64,000 nt of DNA from positions 62,001 through 126,000 of the forward strand of contig JABSSW010000020.1 in the NCBI GenBank assembly GCA_018902385.1. Direction: 5' to 3'. Positions 1 to 13,194 of this stretch are shown here, piece after piece. The DNA comes from Physcia stellaris. Its lineage: Eukaryota > Ascomycota > Lecanoromycetes > Caliciales > Physciaceae. Made by a program: the position numbers and the translations under genes. Below the pieces are notes generated by a model that made no database searches, had not been told where the DNA came from, and saw only the letters and a list, made by a program, of their open reading frames with translations. Each line of letters begins with the position of its first letter. Within the stretch, counting starts at the first letter, position 1.

Positions 1-565
1 CAGGATCTTGTCCCTTGGTTGCCTTCGGAGTGGACGAGGCCTTCTTTGTGGATGAGGGCCTCTTTGTGCCAGTGCTCGTTGGTTTGTCAGATCTGTTGGT
101 TTCGGTGGTCTTTGCTGGGGTTTTGGTCGGGGCACTTGGGCTAGTGATGTCTGGCAGAAGCTGTGCTACATCGCTGCTTGTCTGAACATCTTTCTTGTCT
201 ACCATTCTGTTGATGATGCTTGCCTGGGCGAGGTAGTAGCTGGAAAGGTAGGCGGATGCTTTGGGGTTGGTGTCTTTGAGGTACTCTGGGAGCTCTGGCT
301 TAGCTGTTTCCAAGGCCTTGATGCGGAAATCCGACTCCTCCTTCGCCTTTGTGGCGACTGGGACATCGGCAGTTGCAAGGACTCTGTTGACTGAGCTGAA
401 TTCTGACTTGGTCGCTTGAGCGTGTTGGTAGTCTTTGATTGCGGACCATTGTTGATCACTCAAGCCTGTAGCAGCGACGGCAGCAGTAGACTTGGGAGCG
501 GCAGAGACTGTGGAAGTGAGGGTGAGGAAGGAGATGACTGGAATGGCGACGGCGGACTTCATCAT
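1..565 (-). CDS. Secreted protein with Lys/Ser/Thr/Pro-rich tail, 3' end outside window
   Basis: An uninterrupted frame starts at ATG 565 (a second ATG follows directly) and runs to the left edge, at least 188 residues, with no stop seen. Residues 1-23 form a clear signal peptide: two Met, Lys, a hydrophobic core, then VSA before AAP. Residues about 35-125 look like a folded, mostly helical domain (LSDQQWSAIKDYQHAQ onward). From about residue 145 the chain is low-complexity, rich in Lys, Ser, Thr and Pro, as in cell-wall or extracellular fungal proteins. I do not recognise the family. The shorter frames in this stretch on the same strand are out-of-frame shadows. Secretion is inferred from the signal peptide alone. 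Confidence 0.65.
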   Translation of the reverse strand, partial: MMKSAVAIPVISFLTLTSTVSAAPKSTAAVAATGLSDQQWSAIKDYQHAQATKSEFSSVNRVLATADVPVATKAKEESDFRIKALETAKPELPEYLKDTNPKASAYLSSYYLAQASIINRMVDKKDVQTSSDVAQLLPDITSPSAPTKTPAKTTETNRSDKPTSTGTKRPSSTKKASSTPKATKGQDP

Positions 566-1732
566 GAAAAGGATTATACAAAGTGAAGAGGGTTGAAAGA
601 GGAGGGTTTGGTGTCTCCGTAGGCTTTTGTGAAATGAGTGATTCAGGTATAAAGCTTTGGTTTTGGAGAAAGATTGAGATGTATGTGAGAGTGTGGGGAA
701 GAATTTTGCTTAGACGAGGAAGATGGAGAAGAGGATGAGAACGGAAAGCGTTGATATATACTGGGGTCGTAGCACCAACAAATCCTACGAAGACGTTCAA
801 AATAGGTATCCATAGACTCGCGTTGGCAACATGAGGCTGGTGATGTGATCCTTGGGGCATGGCTTGTATCTGATCCCTTGGACCTAGTGCACGGATACAT
901 AGCCCTACTCAGAGCCCCAACGCTATCTTGCACCTTTACTGGCATAGCTACGAGCGAGTTGACCTTGCGAGACGGATGCGAAACACAGGTGGTAAAGATG
1001 CTTCGCATGGGAAAGCAGCTGGCGTGACTTGAGCTGAGACTGTGCTGTCTTCGCTACCTCGATTTTCGGCGGGTAGAGATGCAAAAGGACTGCTCACGAT
1101 GTGAAGTACGGAGTACCCTCGAGTCCCACAGCTCTCAAATTCAGCAGCCACAAAGCCGGACGTGTGCTGCACGAGGTCAATTGTTTCGTGATCCAACGTC
1201 GTTGACAGTGACAACAAATTCAGATGTACGTACGGAGTATTCTAGGAGACAACGAACAATTCGAACTTTCTTGGCAAGGGTCTGTTCTACTTCGACGCTG
1301 ACTGGCTGGTGGAGGATAGTGAAACAACTGCGGCCAAGGGAGAATACTACTACTAGATAGTAGTAGGGAGTAGGCGTAAAGAGATTCATAGATCCATCGT
1401 GTCGTCAATCTCGTTTCACCTCACTCCAGCTACCTTCTCAAGCTCGAATTACCTTGGGACAAGGTCGCCGGACAGAATTTCGCTCCGATCAATCCAAAAT
1501 TGCCAGGGTGGAAGCTTGGTCACCAGCGAGCAGTTCATTGAAGCCCGATAATAATGGAACGTTCCGTTTCTTACCAAGGCCTTCTGCAGTAAGGTAGTTG
1601 GCGTCTTCTCCTTTGAACAATCGAATAATTAATATTATTAAACCCCTCCCCGTGCTTGGCAAGATTCTTGGTTTCTGGTTTCTGGTTTCTGATTACATAA
1701 TGCCAGGATCGAGATCTGGAAAGGGTCACTGG
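566..1732. other. Intergenic, no gene recognised
   Basis: Upstream region of the secreted-protein gene, then about 700 bases of ordinary-composition DNA. I see no convincing coding frame. Just before the large AT-rich element there are three tandem copies of a TGGTTTC-like heptamer (about 1667-1688). Confidence 0.5.
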
Positions 1733-1740
1733 CCAGATGG
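1733..1740. repeat. Left copy of 8-base target-site duplication CCAGATGG
   Basis: CCAGATGG lies directly before the element end TTGTCTCAG and is repeated exactly at 14746-14753, directly after the opposite end GAGACAA. An 8-base duplication next to inverted ends is what hAT-like and some other large DNA transposons produce on insertion. Confidence 0.75.
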
Positions 1741-1905
1741 TTGTCTCAGTTAATCAGACCCCTGGCTAGCCTAAAAGCCAGCATTTCTCGCCAGAGAGTC
1801 TGAGTCAAAGATCGAGTAAATCGTTGTCTCAGCTATTCAGACCCCTGGCTAGTTCGGCCAAGCCTTCATTTTTCGCCAAAAATCTGAGCCAAATAACGAA
1901 TAAAT
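1741..1905. repeat. Left subterminal tandem repeat, two ~83-base units
   Basis: Copy 1 (1741-1822) and copy 2 (1823-1905) both begin with TTGTCTCAG and share TCAGACCCCTGGCTAG, a CGCCA segment and a TCTGAG segment. Copy 1 has little of the AT-driving mutation and copy 2 shows its onset towards its inner end. Repeated subterminal motifs are common transposase-binding sites in large DNA transposons; that role is inferred here. Confidence 0.7.
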
Positions 1906-2721
1906 TTTGTTTTGAATTTTTTCGACTGCAATATTATTCAAAAAAAAATTCAATTAATCAAAATTTTGTGTATTTTCTGAAAAATTGAACGAAATTTTGA
2001 AATAACGCAATATCGATTTTGACAAATAAAATTAACATTGCACAATTTTTGAAATGAAATCATTCGATTTTTTGACATGAAATAAACAATATCATATTTT
2101 CAAATTCATCGTCAAAACGTATTTTAATCAATCAAATTTTTGATGTATGCATTGTGATTTTTGTACAATTTATGCGCGAAATTGTGAAAAAATTATATCA
2201 TGATGTTGTTGATTTTCACACGCTTAATGATCAAATTTTATGATTATTTCAATATGAGAAAAACAATTTGAGTAATTTCGTTTCAAATATTCGACAATAT
2301 CATACTATTTTCATTTTTTTCAATATAGAGTTCAATCGATTGCTGTTTTTGAACATTTTTTGAATCAATTGTACAATTCATCGCATTGAATTTCAAAAAA
2401 AAACGAAAAAATATCATTGATTTAAACGTTGACGAAATAATGTAAACACATTGTTATTTCATCTCGTGTATTATACAATATCATATTATTACTATTTTTT
2501 TCAATATAAAATTCAATTAGTTGCTATTATTGAAAATGCTTTTATTCAATTGTACAATTTATTCTATTGAATTTCAAAACGAAGCAAAGAGATGACATCG
2601 ATTTAAATATTGATGAAATAGTGAAAACATGACATACAATTGAAATTTTGATAATCAATTTCACAGAAATGATCATAGTTTCATGTATGTACATTTTTCA
2701 TGTTCATGTTTATATCGATCA

Positions 2722-4712
2722 TCAATTGTGCGTTCGAAAAATTCGATTTTTTCTTTGTTGACGTTGACATTGACGAGAAATTTTGTGATTCAAAATTTCA
2801 AAAATTTCTTTTATTTGAATTTTTTCATTGTATTTGTTCACGTTGACATCAAAATTCGCAACGTCGTTTTTGAACAAATTTGCGACGACGTAAATCGAAA
2901 ATTCACGTTTTTTCATATAACGCATGTCGCGTTTTAACAGATTTGCAATCATTGTTTGCAAATTTTCGATTATCGATTTGATTGAATGATTGTTTCGATA
3001 ATGACGATGCAAAAAATCATGAATTTTCAAACGAAATTGCAAATTATATGATATGATTAACGCAAAATTTTTAAGCAAATCGTCGAAATTTTTGATAAAA
3101 TTTCGTCGAGTTGTCAAATTCTTTTTGAAAATTTCATTGAGATATTTCAATAGTCGATTCGTTTCAAAACATTTGTCATTTGAATTTTGCAAATTGACAA
3201 AATTGTTGATCAATATTGCTTTTTGTAATATCACGTTCGATGTTTTTGAACAATACAAATGTATAAATCGAATTAGTTTCGTCGCGTAATTGAAAATATT
3301 TTTTTTCGAAATTTGAAAAAAAAACGCAAATATTTCGTAAAACATGTTTTAACAATTCAATATCATCGTATTTAATGAAGTGTCGCAATTGAAAATATAT
3401 TTTCATATGTTTAATAAAACGAAAATGATTTTCGAACATTTCGTTTTCGATCACGAAAACAAATTGAATTTGAAAATTGAAAAAATGAACAATGACAATC
3501 AATTCATTCACGAGATTTTCATAGTTCGAAAATTTTAATCGTTTGAATCATTTTTCGAACTTGAAAACAAACAATATGAAAGCGAATTTTCATTGTCGAT
3601 TGAAAACAAATCGTATGAAAACAAATTTTTTTCGTCGATTGTTGCACAAATGCATCGTTACAACGAAAATTTTCGTTTGATAAAAATGAATCAAAAACGC
3701 TTTCAATTTAATAAAGTTTTGATCGATGTTTACGTTATTGCGTTTTCAAACATCAACAACAAATTGCAATGTGAATTCATTTGTCGATTTAAAATCATTT
3801 CAATGATTTTTATGAATCAATTTCAGAAAATTCAAACGCAAATGTCAAAAATTCAAATTCGAAATTATTCATTTTCGAAAATTATATAATTTTTCGACGT
3901 CACGTCGACAGTTTTGCATTGTCAATATTCGCAATATGATTTTCAAATCATCATAATAGAGCAGAAAAATATCGTTTCATATTGAATCGTTGAAATTCTT
4001 TTTCAATTGTCGTTCTTCAATGTTTTCGTGAATCAATATATTGTTTTTCGTCGTGTTTTCGTTTTGTTGCACGAGAATTAAAAAATGCGATTTGATTTTA
4101 CTATATGCAATTCGTTTGATTTTTGACATTTTCATCAATTTTTTACGTTCGTCGAATCTTTTTTTCGAAAAGTTTTTGAAAAATGTTGTTTTCAAACTTT
4201 CATGAACGAAATGTCGACGATTTTGAACAATAATAAATAAACAATGACGAAAATCAAATATTGCGAAACAAATTTATTTGATGAAATAATTTTTTCGTGT
4301 TTGAATTGATCACAACAATGTTTTGCATTCGTATTTTGTGATTCGATCGTCACATGTTTTGTCGTAAATTTTCATCTGAAATCATAATGATTTGAAATTG
4401 AAAAACGATAATGATATCGCGTTGAATTTTTCGACTTTTTATTTTTTCGACGAATTTGTGATTTACAAAATCGAAATTGTCATAAAATTTCGTTTGTTTT
4501 TCATTAAAAATGTTACGACAAATCTCATTTTTTCTCAATACAATCAAATGTTTGATCAAGCTTTGCGTCGTGCTATAACAAACACAAATGTTGAAAATAA
4601 ACAATATGTCAATTATTCTTTTTTTGATTTTTGAATTTATCAAATATAACGTCAACGTTTTGATCAAATTATTACATCGAGAGTTTTGCATAAAGAACAA
4701 CAACATCGACAT
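2722..4712 (-). pseudogene. Decayed DUF6589-family-like gene
   Basis: Three minus-strand frames (4712-4350, 3511-3176, 3345-2722) read in order like parts of one protein. The first has SKIKKRIIDILF..CVCYSTTQ followed by FYDNFDFVN. The second has a 'K(Y)DDIELLKHVLRNIC' helix pair. The third has NNFVNLQNSNDKCFETNRLL then EYLNEIFKK-like helices. This order matches what I recall of the fungal DUF6589 family, whose C-terminal half carries an 'LVN..G..(K/H)W.E.D.L.EH.N' motif. Here the Gly and Trp of that motif are gone, as expected from G-to-A change after a purine. The product is surely non-functional. DUF6589 proteins are multi-copy in fungal genomes and probably mobile-element borne. Family assignment is from memory of motifs, without alignment. 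Confidence 0.45.
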
Positions 4713-7700
4713 TCACATGATTTGTTTGATGTTCATGAATATGAATTGTGAAAACGAATGATTCGATAATTTAGCAACGAAATTCAAAAATTTCATCAAA
4801 AAAAATGCTGTATTGCGTACGACATCAACAAAAAATTTCAATTTATCGATGAAATTCAGAGTCTGAATATTGAAATCGAGAAATTTTCAACGAAAACGTT
4901 CATTGTTCGTCAGTTCGATCAATTTTTTTCGAATTTGTCGTTGATATTTTGCTTTTTCGTCGATTTTCAACATGTTGTTTCAATTTTGCACTTCAAATCG
5001 AAATAAAGAATTGTTTTTTTTTTCGTTCAACATCTTTTGATATGCGAATTTTCGAAATTGTAATCAATATTTGCGATATCGTTTTTTTGAATGATGTTTC
5101 GTCAAAACACGCAACAAATGTTGCATGTTTAAATTTTTTTTTTCATCATGTTCACGACGAATTGCAATTTGAATTTCTGTGTAATGAGTGATTTACGATT
5201 CGATTTTCGAGAACGTTTGCGTTTGAATTGAAAAAAAGTTCGAAAATCAATCGATGTTTGAATATTTGAGTTCATGTTAAAGATTTGAGTTTGCGCAATA
5301 AAGAGTTGTAATGATGAAAACGAAATGTTTTAAAAATCGTAAACGTGATGAAAACAAAACGAAAAATTGCGATGTGAAAAAAATTCGATTTCGTTTTAAC
5401 GTGAAATCTGATATCAAATCAAATTCATAAATTTGATTTTCAGAACGCGAATTTGTTCGCATACAACAAATTGTTATTTGATCGATTGACAATTTTCTAA
5501 TGATGTTGATTTTAATCTAGATTAATTGTACAATGACGATTATGTTATCAATAAAATCATTTGACGTTGTTTCGTATGAAAATGACGATTTGAAATATTT
5601 GATATTGTTTGATTTGAGAAAAAGAATGTTCATATAAACACATGTCAAAATTTACATCATTCAATATTCTTTTTGATTTTCAAAACACGAATCAAAATAA
5701 ATTAATAATTCAATTCACGACGTCATTTGCGCTTTTTAACGTTAAAACAAGAATTATACAAATGCAATGAATCAAACATATTTATAGCGAGTTTTTATAT
5801 CACGTATGTTAAATGATATGAGTAAACTCGTATGACTTTTTACGAAAAACGAAAATTGTTGAAATCAAAATGTTGTTGCTTTCTCGAAACGTGAATCGAA
5901 ATAAATTAATTACTAAATTCACGATGTCATTTGAGCTGTTTGATATTAATGAAAAAATTGTACAAATGCAATGTATTAAACATATTTACAATAAATTTTT
6001 ATATCATGTATGTTAAATTATACGAGCAAACGTTTAACGATTTGCATAAAATTTTGACTGTATTTTTTGCGTGCGCATAAATTTTCATTTCAATATCATT
6101 TTTGAAATTTTCATTCATCGATTTTTGTTCGTTTGATCGATGTTTGAACGCTTTCAATGTTTGTTTTCTCGTTCGATTTGTCAATGATTCGTATTTTTGA
6201 TGAAAAATGAATAAAAACGACGTGCTCGTATTGACGAATGAAAAAAAATAAAATCGTGACAAAATAAAAACGTTGTGATCGAAAAAATTGAAAAAAAAAA
6301 AAAAAAAAACTGAAAAAAACGATGAATAAAAAAAAAAAAAAACGAAAAAAATGTATCGACAAACTTTTTGAATTTTGTTAAAAAAAAGAAAAAAAGAAAA
6401 GAAAAAAAATATGAAAAAGAAAAAAACGCGTAAAATTTTTTGAATGACGTATCGTGTTTATATATGCAAATAAAAAATCAATATTTTAATGAAACGAATT
6501 TGACTGAATGATTTAACGATTAAAATTGTAAATAAACATTTTTCATTTATGATCGTTTCATTCATGATTGCGAATTCGAATCGCGTGTGCAATGATAAAT
6601 ATTTTCAAAATTTATTTTTGTGATAATTTCGAGAGTTTTGATTCAATGAAACAATATTCATTTTTGAGCACATGACAAAATTTCGAGATAATTGAATTGA
6701 TAATTTGAAATCTCGACTAACATGTGAAATATCACAGAAAACATCACTTTTTTGATTGTTGTGACAATGTTGAAAATCAGAATTTCGACGCGCAAAATTC
6801 GAAATCGAAAGAAAAAATACTCGAAAATACTTGATTGAATAATTGTGAATGCGAAAAAATAAAAAATGAAAACGAAAAAAAAAAATAATGATAAAATAAA
6901 TCTGATATGATTCGAAATCGAGATCGAAATCGAAAATTATAACAAAATAAAAATGATTTGAATGAAAAATGAAAAAAATCGAAACGAAAAATCATGAAAA
7001 AATAAAAACGATGTGATCGTATGAGCGAAAAATTTGAAAAAAAAAAAGTTGAAAAAAAAAATTGAAAAAAAAAAATTGAAAAAGAAGAAATTGAAAAAGA
7101 AAAAATTGAAAAAAAAAAATTGAAAGAAAAGAAATTGAAAAAAAAAAAAATTTCGCAAAAAAAAAGATTTTGTACAATTGTTAATCGATTTTTCGATGAT
7201 TGAAAATTGATATCATTCATTTCGTCGTGTTGAAAGAAAAAACTCGTTTCATCGTGACGAAAAATTTTGATCACTTCTCGACGTATGTGAGATTTACGAC
7301 GTGATGAAAATTTCAAAAACGCGTTGAATCGTGTCAAAAACACGTTTTTGAAATTTAAAATTTCGTATTACAATTCATCGTCGTGCTGATAAAAAAGACA
7401 TCGTGTAAAAAAAAATGAAAATGATGAAAAAAAGTTAAAAAATAAAAAGAAAACGAAGAATTGAGCGACGAAACGAAATCAATTTCGTTATATTTTCAAT
7501 TTCAACATTACAATTTCACGATCGTGAAACATTTTTGCGCATAATGAGAACAACTATATGAATCATTAAATCATTCATTCATTTAGACGACTAATCGAAT
7601 GAAACTTTGAAACAAGATTTTCGATTTGTGTACGATTAAAAATCGTAAATGATCGATCAATTCGACGTCGTTTCATATATTTTATTTTCAACAATAATCG

Positions 7701-10700
7701 AGCAACAAAAATATGTCTTTGTTATTACATTTAGAATCTTGTATATTTGCGAAAAAGAATCATTTGATTTTATATTTCGTATCATGATTAACGTTATCAA
7801 CAAAACGTCGATTTAATGCATGCATTTTTGTTTTTGTACAATTTAAGTTTTTCAATATTTAAGCAATAGATTTGTTCGTATATTTTTTGCATTTTTTCGA
7901 AATTTTTGCATTTTTGACGTATAAACAAAAACAAGCAATTTACAATTTCGTGTACAACGACAATTTACGAAAACGAATTTTCAACATCGAAACATACATA
8001 TGAGCGATAAATAGAATAAAAATGAAAAGAAAATTTGAAAATGTATTGTTTCGATTTTACTTTTTTCAAATTTCGCATTTCATTTTCATCGTTTAATTGT
8101 TGAAAAAATTTGATATGAATTACAAAACGATGTTTTACAATCGCGAAAAGAGCATGACTGTTTCAAAAAAATTCAAAAAAATTCATAATCAAACAACATT
8201 GCAAAGAAATTTTTTTGCAATCTCGTATATAACGAAAAATGCAATGAAATCGACACACAACATGATTATTTTCGAAACAAAAATTCAATTGTGCTCAATT
8301 TCATTTCAAATTACAATTTCATTTCATTATTTTTCGTTTTCGTCGTTTGATTCGACATTTTTCATTTGAATGTTCGAAAACGATGTTTTCGTCAACGTTT
8401 CATACATTTTTTTTTGTTTGATTTTTTCGATCAACACAATTTTCAACATTCTTTTTTCGTTTTCATTCAAAAACGTCTGATATTTTCTTTTATAAATCAA
8501 AAAAGTGAATTTTTTTCAAATTTTTTTAAAAAACATATTTACAATTTTTTTTGCGACGCGAGAGCGACGCGATCTTGAAATTCAAATTGTAAATGTTTTT
8601 GTAAAACGAAAACTCGAAATTTTTGTTTTTTCAATTGATGCGAAAACAACGATTTGAAACTCGATAAAATCGAATCGTTCGATTTCGAAATTTTCAAACT
8701 CGAAATCGTCGAAATTGTCGTCGTGCTCAAAATGAGTTTCTGTGTTTATATTCATAAATTCGTTTTCATTTTGAGACAAAAATAATGATTCATTTTTGTC
8801 GACATTGAAATCGATTTTCTGCAATCGTTCGCGATTTGTCGTAGATTGATTGATGAGCAATTTTTGACGATTTGATTGTCGTTGCGAAAAACACGTTTCG
8901 AAACTCGACAATGTTGTTTTTACAACATTGATACGAGCTCGCGTGTCTTTGTCATGCACAAAAGAATTTTTAATTTTGAAAAAAATCGAAAACATCACTT
9001 TTGCGATCGCAAACGATATTTGAATGTCAATTAAATTTAAAATCGAATCAAATCAAATACAAATTTGAAATTGAAAAATTGCATATTCAACGAACATTGA
9101 TTTTTTTTATGTATGTACGTGCAGTTGTCGCACGTCTCAAACTGATTTCTGATTTGACGACATAGACGAAAAATCAATTGAATTTGATTTTGTTCAATTT
9201 GAACGCAACGAATGCACGTTTGAATTGCATTTCGATCAATCGTTTAAAAATTTGTTAAACGATCGATTTTTTATCAAAAAAAAAACATGTTTATTTGAAT
9301 GATCAAAACGTCGAATTGTTGCGATTGATGAATGTTGTCGAAATCGATGCGATTGATGAAATGCAAAAAAACGATGTGTTTGTCGAAAACATTCGTAAAT
9401 TACGATCGCTTCATTGATGTTATGCGAATTTTGAATTGAAATATCATCATCGTCAATCAAATTATCATGATGATTTCAAAATTCAATTCACGACGTCGAA
9501 ATCAACGTCGATGACATCGTCATCGAACACGTTTGAATACACATTAAAAATTGCATATAATTTCGAATATCAATGATACATTTACAAATGATTAGAGAGC
9601 TCGCGTTGCGCGACATGATTGTGATGTTGAAACGAAAAAAAGAAAAAAAAATCGAAATTCAAATAAATAAAGATGATTTTGCAAACGACGTTAATGATGA
9701 ATATATGTTGATGAATGATTTTCACATCAAAATAATAGAATCATCGAAATCACAAAAATAAACAATATCGTTATACATTCGTAGTTTCGAGAGATAATAA
9801 TAAACACTATCTGATGAAATAAACAAATTTATATTTTTGTACAATTAATCTGTATTGACAAATAGTTTTATTTATATCGAATTTTCTATCATTTGACTCG
9901 AATATGCTACGCGAAAACGAATATTTTCGACGACGACGATGCTCGAAATGTCAATGTTTAAAATCACGCAAAGTTAAAAATCAATTCTTCGAATTTCGTC
10001 AAAAAAACAACGATATTGACACGATCAAATCGTCTCGAATAAAGATAACAAACACTATTTGAACTAATGAACGATTGTGTGCGTTTGTACAATTCATTTG
10101 TATCGACAAATAATCGTATGTTTGAAAAATTGATAACAATCGATTCATTTTCGTCGTGCGAGATCGAGTATTTTCAACGAAAACGATATTCAAAAAGACA
10201 ATGACTAATATTTGATAAAAACTCAAAATGTTTAATTTTCAGACATCAATACGATGTCAAACAATATCGTCGAAATCACATCGTCTCGTATAAAGACAAC
10301 AAACATTATTCGATCGAGTAAGCGATTTTGTGCTTTTGTACAATTCATTTTTGTTGACAAATAGTTTTATTTCAAAAACATTGTTTATTTTTTGATTATT
10401 TTCGTTGAACGATAACGAACGATTTCACGAATATTAGAAATTGAATAGTTGCGAAAAATGATAAATTCACGATTTCGAACGAGAACATGATCACAATACA
10501 AAAACAACATGATTTTTAAATTCGATGAAAATTGTTTTTAATTTATTTCGAATTTGCTCGTGAACGAGATTCTCTATTTACATTATCGTTTATAACAAAT
10601 AAAAGAAATCAAATCGATGCAAATTGCGAGAATTGCGATTGAAACATCGATTGTTGATTTTCATTTTCTTCTATCGTGAAAAATGAAAACGAAAAAAAAT

Positions 10701-11913
10701 CTGTTGATTGCGAAATTTTTTGCGATTGTGATTTTGACTTTATCGTCAACGAAACGTTAAACGTTGAAACGATTTTTTTTTTGCGTTTTTTGATATTTTT
10801 TTTTTCGATCGACACATTTTTGCTAATCAATCAAGTTTCTCGTTGCTCATTATGTTCTCGAATAGATTTTTCAATTTCAATTTTTTTTTCACTCGACATT
10901 TTTGTCTTTTTGCGAATTTTCGCGTCAAAATCAACTCGTCATGCTATTCAAATTTCGTTGTTTGATTTTTTTTGATTTCGAAAATCGATACACATACTCA
11001 CAATCTCATTTTGATACAACTTTTTATTGAATCAATTTTTGCAATATCGCAACAAAGCATCTCGATTTGTCAAAAATTCGACGAATTGAATGATAATTTT
11101 CAAAAATCGATCAAAAAGTATGATCGATTCGAGCATGAAAATATGAAAATTCGCATATATTTCTCGAGTTTTTTCATCTTTTCATAAAATCAATTTTTTG
11201 ATAAGATACGCATGAAAAACAATGTCGAATTTTTTGAACTCGAAATAAAATCGATGTTTCGAAATATGATTCGAAATGCAAAATGAACAACACATCGCGA
11301 ATTTGATTAATTTTTTCTTTTTCTATTCGACGTAAATTTCGTCGTCGTATCGTTTTAATTCGCACAATCTATTGCAAAAAGAATTGATTAAATCGATGTA
11401 TGTCGATATTTGTTTTTGACGTTGTTGCGCATTGCGAACAGATTTCGTCGCTTTGTTCATTGATTTGATTCGAAAATCAGCAACGTTGTTTTGATCGAAT
11501 TTATATTCGTTATCGTTTTGCTCGAGTATGTAAACTTTCAGCAATGAATTTCGATTTTCTTTATCTTTTTTGACTTTCGATAGATCGATTTTGTCACAAA
11601 CTCATCGAGAAATCAACAAATAACAAAATTCAAAAAAGATTTGACGAACGTTTCGATTTTTTTTTTGAGTCAAAACGTGTTTGCTTTTAGAAATCATTCA
11701 ATTACAAATAATTTTGATATTTGAATTATTCGCGCTCAATTCATATGTTTCGTTAACGATCAAAAATCGAATTGATGAACTAAATTCAGAGAAATTCGTT
11801 TGATTCGATTTCTCGAACGTATCAACAATTTTCTTTTTGTCGTCATCAATCATGTTCGCATGATACGTTGCTATTCAACGTTTGACGACGAGAAAATAAT
11901 TTCATTCGAAAAA
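4713..11913. other. Element interior without recognisable gene
   Basis: Seven kilobases of CpY-depleted AT-rich sequence. Several frames of 60-190 codons stay open because the base composition is poor in stop codons. Most translate to Phe/Ile/Lys/Asn low complexity. The minus frame at 8998-8582 is the most protein-like, with an Arg/Gln-rich start and an Asp/Glu/Phe-rich end, but I cannot name it. I call no gene here. Confidence 0.5.
7030..7152. repeat. A-rich minisatellite of TTGAAAAA(n) units
   Basis: About nine units of TTGAAAAAAAAA to TTGAAAGAAAAG (roughly 11-13 bases each) lie in tandem. A related pure A-rich tract is at 6289-6350. Slippage-prone sequence inside the mutated element; no function inferred. 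Confidence 0.6.
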
Positions 11914-12825
11914 TCAAACGTCGATTGCAAATTGAACGAAATTTTGAATTTTCGATTTGTTGTCGAAATAGAAAATCGTTTTGAGAATGCTATAAAAATC
12001 AATCGCATGAATCGAAAAGAAACGACGAAAATTTTCGAAATTTTTTTGATTGTTTTCGATAAATATAATATGCATATTGATTTTCGATTTATCGATAGAA
12101 ATTTTGATTATTCGACAATTCTCGAAGTCAACGTTTCTTTTTACGACGATCAACGTATTTTTATTCAGAGTGACGAAAATGTCAAAATATAACACATTCG
12201 AAAAAAATCGATTTTTGAGCACATGAAACTCGTTGAACTTTGAACAAAAATTTCGTCAATCGTCAATCAAATGCAATTCATTTACGATCACAACTATCAA
12301 ACGTTTTCGAAACTTCGATTTTTTGCAAATGTTTTCGTTGAATTCGATCGAAAATATGTATTCGAAATTGATGAATATTGTTCATTGTCAACAAAAGTTT
12401 TGACAATCGATTGAAAACTTCGTATCATGAATATACATTTCGACAACGATTCTTTCACGATTCGATTTAAATTTATGATTTTTATCATAAACGAAAAATC
12501 GAGTTCGAGAAAATTTATTGATTTTTTCGTATTGTTGTTTCGCAATGAATTTCAAAGACACAATCATCAACACGATGTTCGTATCTCGAGAATGTAACAA
12601 AAATAACATATTGAAAATCAAATTTTTGTCGAAATTGATTTTCGTTATCAAAATCAAAAACTTTTTGAAACACGCAACGACATGTATAATTTTTATTTGT
12701 TTTTTTTTTTTGAAATCGAATATCTCAAAGATACGAATAACAATTTGATTTAAAATCATGTTTTCGAGCTTCGTATTATTTGAAATCGAAAAAATCTCTG
12801 TTGAGAAATTGTGCTCGTTCGTCAA
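11914..12825 (-). pseudogene. Decayed RecQ-type (SF2) helicase gene
   Basis: The frame 12825-12388 reads like the start of a RecQ/DEAD helicase core. It has a Q-motif-like segment (FDFKKKKQIKIIHVVACFKK), then a Walker A region now NFDKNLIFNML where GFGKSLIFQML would be expected. Motif Ia (VSLKFIAKQQYEKINK) follows, then FVYDKNHK. A second frame (12222-11914) carries the early HELICc part: SIDKSKINMHIIFIENNQKNF, then ILKTIFYFDNK, which fits 'PKTIVFVD'. The lost residues are Gly and Pro, the codons hit by this element's mutation pattern. The DEAH region between 12388 and 12222 is not clear. Whether this was a telomere-linked-type helicase or part of the transposon's own machinery cannot be told. 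Non-functional as it stands. Confidence 0.6.
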
Positions 12826-13194
12826 AAATTTCGATCATTTTGACTCATTATCATAAACATTCTCGTCTGACTTTTGTACATGAAAAATCGAAATTCACAA
12901 ATCGCGATCGTGCGTATCATTTAAAAATGTTGTTTTCACGTTGAATGTTGTCAATGAATTTCATTGATTGAATGTAAAAGTTCGAGAATTATGAAATGAA
13001 TTGATCGTTTCAACAGACATGTCGATGTCTATTGTGATATCGTAAAATCGTTTAAAAAATTGAAACGCGAAAATCATGATATATAGCAAAGAAATCGATA
13101 ATAGTATGCGTAAAATGAAATTTTTTGATCAATTGCGCATTCGAGAATTGCTTTGAAATGATAATTTTGAAATTGAATAAAATTTGCTTTCGTT

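Noticed and set aside
6777-7343. 188-codon minus-strand frame and its overlapping Phe-rich frames
   Set aside because: Translation of A-rich tandem repeats gives poly-Phe low complexity; no domain.
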